14,822 bases of DNA from JAICNG01 sp035765135 (GTDB taxonomy: Bacteria > Gemmatimonadota > Gemmatimonadetes > Gemmatimonadales > Gemmatimonadaceae), in assembly GCA_035765135.1 (NCBI GenBank), contig DASTYE010000225.1:1-14822 (forward strand), read 5' to 3'. Under the pieces are notes generated by a model. The model ran no database searches. It worked only from the letters and a program-made list of their open reading frames with translations, and was not told the DNA's origin. The position numbers and the translations under genes are program-made. Below, piece after piece: positions 1-7,290 of the stretch (the first letter of the stretch is position 1; every line of letters begins with the position of its first letter).

Positions 1-540
1 CATCCCCGCGCGATGCTCGTGGGACAGGCACCGGGGAAGAGCGAGATCGAGGATCGGCGTGCGTTCACCGGACGCGCGGGCAGGACACTCTTCCGTTGGC
101 TCGAGCGTGCCGGGTTGGATGAGGCCACGTTTCGGCGGGAGGTATACATTGCCGCGGTCACGCGATGTTATCCGGGTCCGAGTCCCTCTGGGCGCGGGGA
201 TCGGGTGCCGTCGCCCGAGGAACAGGCGCGGTGCGCTCCCTGGCTCGACGCGGAGCTGGATCTCATCCAGCCATCACTCATCATCCCGGTCGGCCGTCTC
301 GCGATCGACCGCTTTCTCGGACGCGAGCCACTCGACCAACTCGTCGGACGGCGTCACCAGCTCACGCGCGTCCGGGGGCGCAAGGTCAACGTGATTCCGT
401 TACCGCATCCCTCCGGTGCGAGCAGCTGGGTGAATATGCCCGCGAACCGAGCGCTGCTCGACGCCGCGCTCGATCACCTGGCCGCGGCGCTCGCGCAGCT
501 CGGCGTCACCCGATCGCGGTCGGCGCGGCGAACGGCCTAA
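1..540 (+). CDS. Uracil-DNA glycosylase, family 4-like (5' partial)
   Basis: This enzyme should remove uracil from DNA to start base-excision repair. The frame is open from base 1, and the first ATG at 13 falls inside the first catalytic motif, so the true start lies upstream of the window. Numbering from that ATG, motif 1 is VGQAPG (residues 3-8) followed by FTGRAG (18-23). Motif 2 is PHPSG (131-135) with the conserved His132. C52 and C74 match in position the second pair of [4Fe-4S] ligands of family 4 enzymes; the first pair would be in the missing N-terminus. Motif 1 has Gln where family 4 enzymes usually have Glu (GEAPG/GEGPG), and CYPG at the first Cys is a variant. The gene ends in GCC TAA inside a GCCTAACG octamer. 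The superfamily is secure; the exact family (4 or a sister group) is less so. The next gene starts 18 bp later with a good ribosome site, suggesting co-transcription. Confidence 0.85.
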   Translation, partial: HPRAMLVGQAPGKSEIEDRRAFTGRAGRTLFRWLERAGLDEATFRREVYIAAVTRCYPGPSPSGRGDRVPSPEEQARCAPWLDAELDLIQPSLIIPVGRLAIDRFLGREPLDQLVGRRHQLTRVRGRKVNVIPLPHPSGASSWVNMPANRALLDAALDHLAAALAQLGVTRSRSARRTA

Positions 541-558
541 CGAACGACGGAGGCATCC

Positions 559-864
559 ATGGGTGTCGTACTCGCGTTTGCGCTCTCGCTGCACGCTCCA
601 CCGCGGGTGACGATTGCGCCGGACAAGGTGAAGCACTTCTTCATGTCGGCCTTCGTCCAGAGCCTCTCCTACACGACGCTGCGGACCACGGGAGTCGACC
701 ACGATAACGCCCTGGTCGCGTCGGGGGCGGCGACGGTCGCGCTCGGCGTCGGCAAGGAGGTGTACGATGCGCGGGCGGGGCGCCGATTCGATGTCTACGA
801 TCTCGCGTGGGACCTGGCGGGGGCGGCGGCCGCCACGGCGGTGCTCGAGCAATCGCGGCGGTAG
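559..864 (+). CDS. YfiM/DUF2279-like small periplasmic or membrane protein
   Basis: This 101-residue protein resembles the YfiM/DUF2279 group, whose function is unknown. The family-like pattern is clear: DKVKHFF (residues 22-28), GVGKEVYD (63-70) and FDVYDLAWDLAG (77-88). These give conserved His, Lys-Glu and Asp residues set in hydrophobic stretches, a layout also seen in VanZ-like small membrane proteins. The first 15 residues are hydrophobic and could be a signal peptide or a first membrane segment; no lipobox Cys is present, unlike Escherichia coli YfiM. The ATG start is supported by GGAGG at 549-553, 5 bp away. It sits 18 bp after the uracil glycosylase gene and probably shares its transcript. 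The family call is from recalled motifs; the biochemical role is unknown. Confidence 0.7.
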   Translation: MGVVLAFALSLHAPPRVTIAPDKVKHFFMSAFVQSLSYTTLRTTGVDHDNALVASGAATVALGVGKEVYDARAGRRFDVYDLAWDLAGAAAATAVLEQSRR

Positions 865-949
865 TCGCTCGCCACTCTACACGCGTCCGACCTTCACGCC
901 TATATTCCGCCCGTCTCGCTGGAAGCCCCTCGCCTCGCGGAGCCCGCGC

Positions 950-1165
950 GTGAGTGACGACCAAAAAAAACAGTCCTCGGTGGATGAACGCCGCTCGCAG
1001 CTGGGGCTGCGCGCGCTCATCGATGAGATGCTGCAGCAGGTGCGCGAGTTGAATCGGCACGCCGCGACATGGGATCCCGACGAGCGCGCGAAGGCCGAGC
1101 AGCAGCTCGAGATGATCATGGCGCGCGTGCGCGATGAGGCGTCGCGGGGGCACGTCAAGCAGTAG
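950..1165 (+). CDS. Small helical hypothetical protein (71 aa)
   Basis: I do not recognise a family. The protein is soluble, highly charged and predicted mostly helical: a polar N-terminus (SDDQKKQSS), then a heptad-like stretch around LIDEMLQQVRELN (residues 24-36), a WDPDERAKAE segment (41-50) and a terminal helix with QLEMIMARVRDEA. It could be a short coiled-coil or an adaptor. The GTG start at 950 is chosen because GGAG lies at 939-942, 7 bp upstream, and because the charged sequence begins there. The frame stays open further upstream, but that part overlaps the preceding gene and looks non-coding. It lies 85 bp after the YfiM-like gene and 54 bp before ccmF, so it may belong to the ccmF transcript. 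Its coding character rests on composition and the ribosome site only. Confidence 0.6.
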   Translation: MSDDQKKQSSVDERRSQLGLRALIDEMLQQVRELNRHAATWDPDERAKAEQQLEMIMARVRDEASRGHVKQ

Positions 1166-1172
1166 GAGCGTG

Positions 1173-1207
1173 GCCGGCGACGCGGAGGAGCCTCCCGCCT
1201 CGCCGGC
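1173..1207 (+). promoter_or_regulatory. GC-rich hairpin in the leader of ccmF
   Basis: Bases 1173-1187 pair with 1192-1207: eight pairs, one C/C mismatch (1181/1199), four pairs, one bulged C (1194), two pairs, and a four-base loop GAGC (1188-1191). Nearly all pairs are G-C. No T-run follows, so it is not a typical intrinsic terminator. The only SD-like sequence in this gap, GGAGGAG at 1184-1190, lies in the 5' arm and loop, and the ccmF GTG is 13 bp beyond the 3' arm. It could slow or insulate translation or transcription between the small gene and ccmF. The structure is seen in the sequence; the role is inferred. Confidence 0.45.
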
Positions 1208-1219
1208 GCCCACTAATCC

Positions 1220-3121
1220 GTGACTCTCGTCGGCGAGCTGGCGCTTTGGGTCGCGCTCCTCATGGCGGCCTGGGGTGCTACAGCTTCCTTCGCCGGGCGA
1301 TACACGAGCCGTGTCGAGCTCGTGGCCAGCGGCCAACGTGCGCTGTACGCCACGTTCGCGTGCCTCGTGCTCGCGATAACCGGATTACTCGTCGCGCTCG
1401 TCACGTCGGACTTCTCCCTCGAGTACGTCGCGTCGGTCACCAGCTCTAACCTCTCGCTCGCCTACAAGGTCTCGGCGCTGTGGGGTGGCGAGGGGGGCTC
1501 CCTTCTTCTCTGGGCCATGATTCTCTCGACGTACGGCGCGATCGTCGGGGTGTCGAGCACCGCACGCGAACAGAAAATCCTGCCGTACGCAGCGGGGGCG
1601 ATCTCCGCGATCACGCTCTCGTTTCTCGTGATCGTGTGTCTCGTGGCGAATCCTTACGAGCGCCTCGCCATCACGCCTCCTGACGGCGCTGGGATGCACC
1701 CTCGCCTCCAGAATCCGGGGATGGTGCTGCACCCGCCCATCCTGTCGCTCGGATACGTTGCCACCACCGTCCCCTATGCCCTCACGATTGCGGCGTTGAT
1801 GAGTCGCGCGGTCGATGACGACTGGTTGCCGCAGGTGCGGCGGTGGGCGCTTGCTTCCTGGCTCTTCCTCACGATCGGAATCACCATCGGGATGTGGTGG
1901 GCGTATACCGAGGTGGGGTGGGGCGGGCTCTGGGCGTGGGATCCGGTGCAGAGTGCCTCGCTGCTTCCGTGGATCGCCAACACAGCGCTCCTGCACGCGA
2001 TGCCGGCCCGGGACCCCCGGGGCCTGGCTCGGAGGTCGATCGCGGTTCTCGCGCTGTCAGGGTTCCCGGTGGTCCTGCTCGCAGCGTTCATCACGCGGAG
2101 CGGTGTAATCCCGAGCATTCATGCTGCCTCACGATCCGGCGCTGGACGCTGGTTTGGCGGCCTGTTGATCATCATGGTCGCGGCCAGCGCGCTCGTTATG
2201 ACGCGGCGGCGTGGCGAGCCTGGCGCAGCGGCTCGGCCGGTCAGTCAGGTGAGCCGAGACGGCACCGCCGTCCTCGCCGCCATCGTCGTGCTCGTCGCGA
2301 TCGCGTCGTGGGTTCTTGTCGGTTTGCTGGTACCGATGCTCAACGAAGACGTGAACGGGGCACAGCCGGTCGACCCGGCGTTCTTTTCGGCGCTCGTCGT
2401 TCCGCTTGGCGTGGTGCTTCTCATCCTGCTCGGCGTGGGATCGCTCGTGGGGCGGGACCAGCCCTCGGTCGCCGCGCTGTGGCGACGGACGCTCCCACCC
2501 GCGGCACTTGGGGCGGCGGTCGTAGTGCTACTAGTTGCGTTAGGCATGCGCGAGGTCGTGGCCCTGGTGACGTTTGGCGCGAGCGCATTCGCGCTGGCGG
2601 CCATTGGGCGCACAGTCGCGGACGACGGCGCGCGGGCCGGGCGACGACGCGGCGGGTTGCTCGTACATGCCGGGGTCGCGGTGCTGTTCGCCGCGTTCGC
2701 TGGCTCGTCGCTCCGAGTGGAGCACGATGTGTCGCTGTCCCCCGGGGAGAGGGCGACGCTCGCCGACCCGTTCGGCCGCTCGTGGACGTTCACGAGCCAG
2801 GGCACCTCGACCTTCGAGGAACGCGACCGGCGCGTCGTGGCCGTTGCGCTGCAAATGACGCGCGAGGGCCAGCCAGTGGGCCTCGTTCGGGGCGAGCGGC
2901 GGCAGTACCTGGACAGTCGAGGCGTGCCGATTTTCGAGCCCACGCCCGAAGCCGGCATCGACTACTCGTTGGGCCAGGACGTGTACGTGGTGTTGAGCTC
3001 CGAAACAGGGGAACGTGCGGATCTTCTGATCGCGTTCAATCCACTCGTGAGCTGGGTATGGATCGCCGCACTCCTGATGGCTGTCGGCGGCGTGCTCGTT
3101 ATGTGGCCCAGGCGAGAATGA
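1220..3121 (+). CDS. ccmF: Cytochrome c heme lyase subunit CcmF
   Basis: CcmF is the core of the system I heme lyase; it ligates heme to the CXXCH motif of apocytochrome c on the outer face of the cytoplasmic membrane. At 633 residues it has the usual length. Visible landmarks: WGGEGGSLLLW (88-98), the conserved His of MVLHPPILSLGYV (H171), the WWD heme-handling domain WWAYTEVGWGGLWAWDP (226-242), a following H259, and TRSGVIPSIHA (292-302) with the second conserved His. A C-terminal periplasmic domain (about 495-610) follows a GGLLVHAGVAVLF segment and precedes the last helix with FNPLVSW. More than a dozen hydrophobic segments are present. The GTG at 1220 lacks a clear ribosome site but precedes the first helix, and no better start is visible. 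No other ccm genes occur in the window, so the rest of the pathway must lie elsewhere. The downstream zinc-ribbon gene overlaps by ATGA. Confidence 0.95.
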   Translation: MTLVGELALWVALLMAAWGATASFAGRYTSRVELVASGQRALYATFACLVLAITGLLVALVTSDFSLEYVASVTSSNLSLAYKVSALWGGEGGSLLLWAMILSTYGAIVGVSSTAREQKILPYAAGAISAITLSFLVIVCLVANPYERLAITPPDGAGMHPRLQNPGMVLHPPILSLGYVATTVPYALTIAALMSRAVDDDWLPQVRRWALASWLFLTIGITIGMWWAYTEVGWGGLWAWDPVQSASLLPWIANTALLHAMPARDPRGLARRSIAVLALSGFPVVLLAAFITRSGVIPSIHAASRSGAGRWFGGLLIIMVAASALVMTRRRGEPGAAARPVSQVSRDGTAVLAAIVVLVAIASWVLVGLLVPMLNEDVNGAQPVDPAFFSALVVPLGVVLLILLGVGSLVGRDQPSVAALWRRTLPPAALGAAVVVLLVALGMREVVALVTFGASAFALAAIGRTVADDGARAGRRRGGLLVHAGVAVLFAAFAGSSLRVEHDVSLSPGERATLADPFGRSWTFTSQGTSTFEERDRRVVAVALQMTREGQPVGLVRGERRQYLDSRGVPIFEPTPEAGIDYSLGQDVYVVLSSETGERADLLIAFNPLVSWVWIAALLMAVGGVLVMWPRRE

Positions 3122-3402
3122 CGGCGCTCATCGTCGGGACGGTCTTCGCGCTCGGCGCCGTCGCCTACGTGCTGTGGCCGCTCATTGCCGGCCGTGCGGC
3201 CGGGGGTCCGAAACGACACCTTCCACCAGAGTCGTCAGGTGCGACGGTGTCGGTCGAGGACACATGGGATGCGACCGCGGACGATCTCGCCGAGGCGGAA
3301 ATCCGGCGGGCGCGCTCGCGGCAACGGGTCTGTCCAGTGTGCGGGCCGCGACCCGAGCCCGGCGCTCGCTACTGCTCGCGGTGCGGGGCCGTGCTCGCGT
3401 GA
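3118..3402 (+). CDS. Membrane-anchored zinc-ribbon protein linked to ccmF
   Basis: This 94-residue protein has one N-terminal transmembrane segment (residues 3-24, ending WPLIAG), an acidic linker (about 40-65), a basic stretch (RRARSRQR, 63-70) and a C-terminal zinc ribbon: CPVC (72-75) and CSRC (86-89) with GARYCSRCGAVL. Its ATG overlaps the ccmF stop as ATGA (3118-3121), so translation is probably coupled. The N-terminal segment resembles the anchor of CcmI/CcmH-type proteins, which sit next to ccmF in other bacteria, but no TPR domain or CcmH redox motif follows. If the anchor has the usual N-out/C-in topology the ribbon is cytoplasmic. A role in cytochrome c maturation is inferred from position alone. 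Its last 34 bp overlap the end of the convergent acyltransferase gene. Confidence 0.8.
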   Translation: MTALIVGTVFALGAVAYVLWPLIAGRAAGGPKRHLPPESSGATVSVEDTWDATADDLAEAEIRRARSRQRVCPVCGPRPEPGARYCSRCGAVLA

Positions 3403-4736
3403 GCGGGCGCTGACGGAGAAGCGAGATCGCGTCCCGACATTTGTTCGAGCACCGCCTTGAGCCGCACCGCCAGCTCGCGCTGCGCCTCACGAAGCGGCTC
3501 GATCGTCTCCCGCCGGCGGCGAAGCGTGAGGTAGCGAGTGGCCTCGGCGCTCGCCTCGCGCCACTGCTCGTGCAAGCCAAGGGTGAACAGACCGAGTGCC
3601 GGCAAGGCGACGAAGGCGAGAACCCCGGCGACAGGCCCGACAGCCGCGCCGATGACGAGTGCGAGCGCGACGATCCAGGACGGAAACACAATGACTCCGA
3701 CGAGGAGCTTGTGGGTCGCGCGGACGTCGTCCTTGGGGCGAGCACGCCGCTCGAGGATGCCCGTTAGGCGATACGGAACCAGGAACGCGACTGTTCCGAC
3801 CGCGAGTACCGCCAGCGGGATGAGGCCCCCCAGTGGGAGTCTGCGCAGCAGCCACCAGACGACTCCCGGCTTCTTTGGATCTTCCACCAGATCCCGCGGC
3901 CGAAGCCCGAGTCGGTTCAAAACGCGCCCGTGGCGCGCCACGTCCTTCGCCAGCGGCACCGAATCGCTCGACCGTCGCAGGTGCGACAGCGTCTCGGTCG
4001 TGGTGCGCAGCCGCGCGACCCACTCCGAGGCATCGCTCGCCTTCCCGAACTCCGCCGCGTAGATCGCTTCGGCGAGCTCGACGAGCGTCGCGTCATCCCA
4101 GCGCTCGAGGTTCACCGTGACATCCCGCAGCGCGCGGTCGATGCGCTGTGTGAGCTCGCGGACCGCGGCCTGACCGTCGCCATGTGGGGAGAGGTCATCC
4201 CACGCGATCGGCTGCCCGACGGTCACCAGGGCCTCGGAGCGAAAGATGTTCTTGTCGCGGAAGATCGAGCCAATCGGCACGATCGGAACGCGAATGTCGT
4301 GCGACGCCAGCGTCCCCAGCGCGATCCGCGCGGCGCCGGTCTTCAGCGGCGCGAGCGAAGGGTCGCTGTGGCTTATGCCTTCCGGAAAGATTCCGACGGC
4401 CGCGCCCGCAGCGAGTGCGCTGAAGACAGCGCGAAACATCTCGTCGTTGCGCCCGACCTGCGATGGATCGTCCGCCCGTCGGTACACCGGTATCGATCCG
4501 GCCCCTCGAACGAGGAATCCAACGAGGGGATCGGTGAACAGCGGCGCCTTGGCCAGGAAACGAACCGGCCGGCGGGCCGCCAGCGCCACCATCGCCGGGT
4601 CGAGGAGCGAGTTCGGATGATTGGCGACGAGCAGCACGGGGCCGTTAGGCGGAACGATGCCTCCGGCCCGGTGAAGCCGATAGTAGACGCGAAGCGCCGC
4701 ATTGGAGACGTGCGAGAGAATCGGGGCGAGCCACAT
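3369..4736 (-). CDS. PlsC-type glycerolipid acyltransferase with C-terminal membrane domain
   Basis: This 455-residue protein belongs to the lysophospholipid/glycerol-phosphate acyltransferase superfamily, which moves acyl groups onto glycerol phosphate or a lysolipid at the membrane. Block I is NHPNSLLDP (39-47): His40 and Asp46 are separated by five residues, as in the yeast Gpt2/Sct1 and DHAP acyltransferase-like branch, rather than the four of classical PlsC. Block III is FPEGISHSD (117-125), and the substrate-binding VPIVPIGSIF is at 150-159. After residue 300 come hydrophobic segments (about 302-325 and 344-385) and a charged, helical tail. This makes it longer than plain PlsC (about 240 residues). 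The ATG is 2 bp after the permease stop (TGA GG ATG), and GAGG lies just upstream. It is the last gene of the four-gene operon. The exact substrate is not determinable. Confidence 0.88.
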   Translation of the reverse strand: MWLAPILSHVSNAALRVYYRLHRAGGIVPPNGPVLLVANHPNSLLDPAMVALAARRPVRFLAKAPLFTDPLVGFLVRGAGSIPVYRRADDPSQVGRNDEMFRAVFSALAAGAAVGIFPEGISHSDPSLAPLKTGAARIALGTLASHDIRVPIVPIGSIFRDKNIFRSEALVTVGQPIAWDDLSPHGDGQAAVRELTQRIDRALRDVTVNLERWDDATLVELAEAIYAAEFGKASDASEWVARLRTTTETLSHLRRSSDSVPLAKDVARHGRVLNRLGLRPRDLVEDPKKPGVVWWLLRRLPLGGLIPLAVLAVGTVAFLVPYRLTGILERRARPKDDVRATHKLLVGVIVFPSWIVALALVIGAAVGPVAGVLAFVALPALGLFTLGLHEQWREASAEATRYLTLRRRRETIEPLREAQRELAVRLKAVLEQMSGRDLASPSAPAHASTAPHREQ

Positions 4737-4738
4737 CC

Positions 4739-6535
4739 TCAGCGCTCCACCGCCTCGAGGCGTCGAACGGCGATCGCGATCGATCCGAGCAGGATGCCGA
4801 TACAGAGCACCGCCGCCAGTCCGAATCCGATCACCATGTCCACGATGCTGGCGTCGCCGCCGAATGCTCGCGCGGTCACGTAGCCGTACACCGGCCGCGC
4901 CTCGAGCACCACCACTGCTCCGATCAACGCGACCGCGCTCATCATGTACACGAGCCCGCCGAACGACGTCGGGATTTGTGCCGCATTTTCCGTCTCGAAT
5001 TGCGGGAAGACGGTTCCGAGCGCGAGCGCCAGCCCGGCGAGCGCGAACGTCAGCAGCGTGATGGAGAACAGCGACACGTACATCATGAAGGCGCTCACCT
5101 GAAGCAGCACGTTCGTGACGAAGACGATGCCAAGCGCCAGGATCAGCAAGGGCAGGGTCCCGATCCAGAACTTCGACCACAGCAGCTCGCGCATTCGCAG
5201 CGGGCTCGACTTCAACAGCCACATCGTTCGCCCCTCGAGGCTGACGCCGGGAAAGATGAACCGGGCCGCGATCGACGCCAGCACGAATCCCGCGAGGACG
5301 AGGTTCAGGAAGGGAATCACGTTCACGAGGAAGAACGTGATTCCTTCGCCACGCAGCGGGAGGAACTTGATGTTGAAGACATACACGATCACCAGCACGC
5401 CCAGCAGGATGAGCTGCGACCACTGTGTCGTGTCGCGAAAGAAGACGCGCGTCTCCTTCATGAGCAGCTCGCGGCGCACGATGCCGAACGGCGCGAGCAC
5501 CGTGTTCCCGATGCGCTTCAGCAGTGTTCCGCGCGCCCATCGTTCGCTACTCTCTTGCGCCTTGGTGAAGCCGGCCGTGTACAGCGAGCGGTGGAGTAGC
5601 GCGCCCAACACGACGAACGCGGCGGCCGTGGACCACAGGAGGTAGTAGGGGAGTGCGTCCGGAACGCCGAGGAGCGACGACATGACGGCCCGCTGCACCC
5701 ACTCGCTCGGCAACAGCGGCGAGGTGGGCGTCTTGAGCACGGCGATGAAGTCGACGAGTGACCGGAACCCCTCGGGGCGCGCGAGCTGCTCCGGGCGGAC
5801 CATGCGGAAGAGCAACACGAGCCCGCCGGCGGCGAGCACCGCGATGACGCTCAGGATGTCGCGCGTGCGACGCGCGGGGAAAATGCGCACGAGGAGCAGC
5901 GTAATAGCGCTGCCGACGACCGCCGGGATGAACAGGAATGGAACGAACGTCGCGATCGCGACGAGCGGGAAGAGCAGGCCGCCCTCATAGGCCACCCCAT
6001 AGGCGACGAAGATCGGCACGGCCATGAGGACGACCATCCAGCTCGAGTGCACGGCCGTCTCGAGCAGCTTCGCCCCATAGAGCCGCAGCCAGTCCACCGG
6101 GGCCGCCACGAGGAGGTCGAGATCCCGCGCCACGAAGAAGCTCGACAGCGCGGTGATGATGTTCGACAGGAGCAGAATCGCGAAGAAGCTGACGAAGATC
6201 AGCCCGAGCAGCTTCCCCGCCAGCAGTGGGCCAATGTCCGGGACGCCGCGGAAATACAGCAGCAGGCGAAACACGACCACGAGCACGAACGTCCAGAACA
6301 GCGCACCCGTGATGCCGAGAAGGGCGATGCGCGCCGCTCGACCGCGCTCTCCGCCGCGCGCGCGGACGCGCGCCGTCAGCCACTTGGGCCACAGCAGGTG
6401 GAGCAGCGACACCTCGGGCATCGCCTCGACCAGCGCGAGCGCGTCGCGCGGCGTCGGCGTGCGGTGACGCGCCCGATGCGGAGCCGCCGTGTCCGCATTC
6501 CCTATTCCGGCTTCCGCATTGCTCGCCTCAGGCAT
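4739..6535 (-). CDS. ABC transporter permease (putative ABC exporter family)
   Basis: This 598-residue integral membrane protein is the partner of the ATPase encoded just upstream. About twelve hydrophobic segments are visible, near residues 70-95, 105-134, 164-183, 186-217, 227-245, 295-315, 373-390, 399-427, 457-480, 483-510, 524-545 and 565-590. Two conserved-looking cytoplasmic stretches, PGVSLEGRTMWLLKSSPL (429-446) and FPQFETENAAQIPTSFGG (510-527), fit the ABC-2-like putative exporter family. The chosen ATG overlaps the ATPase stop by 8 bp (ATGCCTGA). The first 38 residues are low in conservation and polar; a second start at Met39 (6421), giving MPEVSLLHLLWPKW, is possible. The substrate is unknown. 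The adjoining acyltransferase and transglutaminase-like genes suggest lipid or cell-envelope substrates, but this is inference. Confidence 0.88.
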   Translation of the reverse strand: MPEASNAEAGIGNADTAAPHRARHRTPTPRDALALVEAMPEVSLLHLLWPKWLTARVRARGGERGRAARIALLGITGALFWTFVLVVVFRLLLYFRGVPDIGPLLAGKLLGLIFVSFFAILLLSNIITALSSFFVARDLDLLVAAPVDWLRLYGAKLLETAVHSSWMVVLMAVPIFVAYGVAYEGGLLFPLVAIATFVPFLFIPAVVGSAITLLLVRIFPARRTRDILSVIAVLAAGGLVLLFRMVRPEQLARPEGFRSLVDFIAVLKTPTSPLLPSEWVQRAVMSSLLGVPDALPYYLLWSTAAAFVVLGALLHRSLYTAGFTKAQESSERWARGTLLKRIGNTVLAPFGIVRRELLMKETRVFFRDTTQWSQLILLGVLVIVYVFNIKFLPLRGEGITFFLVNVIPFLNLVLAGFVLASIAARFIFPGVSLEGRTMWLLKSSPLRMRELLWSKFWIGTLPLLILALGIVFVTNVLLQVSAFMMYVSLFSITLLTFALAGLALALGTVFPQFETENAAQIPTSFGGLVYMMSAVALIGAVVVLEARPVYGYVTARAFGGDASIVDMVIGFGLAAVLCIGILLGSIAIAVRRLEAVER

Positions 6536-7286
6536 CCAGGACCTCGACGACCGCTCGGGCCGCGTTGTCGCCCGTTAGGCGCAGGAAGATCTGCTCGAGT
6601 CCTTCCTCGCCGGCGGCTGCGTGCGCGCGCAGCTCGGACATCGTGCCGCACGCGCGAATCCGCCCGTTCTGAATGATGCCAACGCGGTCGCACAGACTCT
6701 GCGCGACCTCGAGCGTATGCGTCGACATCATGATCGTGTGGCCGCGACGCGTGTACTCGCGAAAGAGGTCCTTGAGCACCTTCGCGGCCTTCGGATCGAG
6801 CCCGACCATTGGCTCGTCCACGACGATCACCTCCGGGCGGTGAAGAAAAGCGCTCGAGATGATGAGCTTCTGGCGCATGCCGTGGCTGTAGCTCTCGACC
6901 AGCTCATCCTTCCATTCGAGCAGATCGAAGAGGGCGAGCAGCTCGGTCATCCGGCGCTCGACGACCCCCCCGCTCTGGTCGTACAGGCCGGCGACGAACC
7001 GCAGGAATTCGGCGCCGGTGAGCTTCTCATAAATGAAAGGGCGATCGGGAATGAAGCCGAGCTTCGCCTTCGCGGCGATGGGATCGGCGGCCAGATCGAT
7101 TCCCGCGATGCGTACGCGCCCCGCCGTCGGCTGCAGGATGCCGGCGATCATGCGAAGCGTGGTCGTCTTCCCTGCGCCATTCGGGCCAAGGAAGCCGAAC
7201 AGCTCCCCCTTGGGGACGGTCAAATCGATGGCGTCCACGGCGGTGAATCCGCCGTAGCGCTTCGTGAGCGCCGTGAGCTCGATCAT
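6528..7286 (-). CDS. ABC transporter ATP-binding protein
   Basis: This 252-residue protein is a complete ABC-type ATPase of the ABC-2 exporter class, energising the permease encoded next to it. Walker A is GPNGAGKT (34-41), the signature is YSHGMRQK (133-140), Walker B is VIVVDEP (153-159) with the catalytic Glu158, the D-loop is VGLD (161-164), and the switch His is H190 (MSTH). The Q-loop position reads GFIPDRPFIYEKLTG, so Asp81 stands where most members have Gln; I recall the same PD variant in related exporters. The signature has SHGMRQK in place of LSGGQ, common in this class. It starts 4 bp after the transglutaminase-like gene and its stop overlaps the permease start, so all are probably co-translated. 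Confidence 0.95.
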   Translation of the reverse strand: MIELTALTKRYGGFTAVDAIDLTVPKGELFGFLGPNGAGKTTTLRMIAGILQPTAGRVRIAGIDLAADPIAAKAKLGFIPDRPFIYEKLTGAEFLRFVAGLYDQSGGVVERRMTELLALFDLLEWKDELVESYSHGMRQKLIISSAFLHRPEVIVVDEPMVGLDPKAAKVLKDLFREYTRRGHTIMMSTHTLEVAQSLCDRVGIIQNGRIRACGTMSELRAHAAAGEEGLEQIFLRLTGDNAARAVVEVLDA

Positions 7287-7290
7287 GTTG

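Noticed and set aside
901..906. TATATT as a -10 box for the 71-residue protein gene
   Set aside because: At 16-18 bp upstream no hexamer matches a -35 box in more than three positions; too weak to list.
1170..1223. 17-codon GTG frame ending in TGA that overlaps the ccmF GTG
   Set aside because: The SD-like GGAG is only one base from its start, and the sequence (Pro/Ala-rich) shows nothing protein-like.
1843..3117. Open frame continuous with and upstream of the zinc-ribbon gene
   Set aside because: It overlaps ccmF in another frame and is Arg/Gly-rich shadow sequence; only the part from the ATG at 3118 looks like protein.
4737..5540. Upstream extension of the acyltransferase frame
   Set aside because: It lies within the permease gene in a different frame; the ATG at 4736 right after the permease stop gives the natural start.
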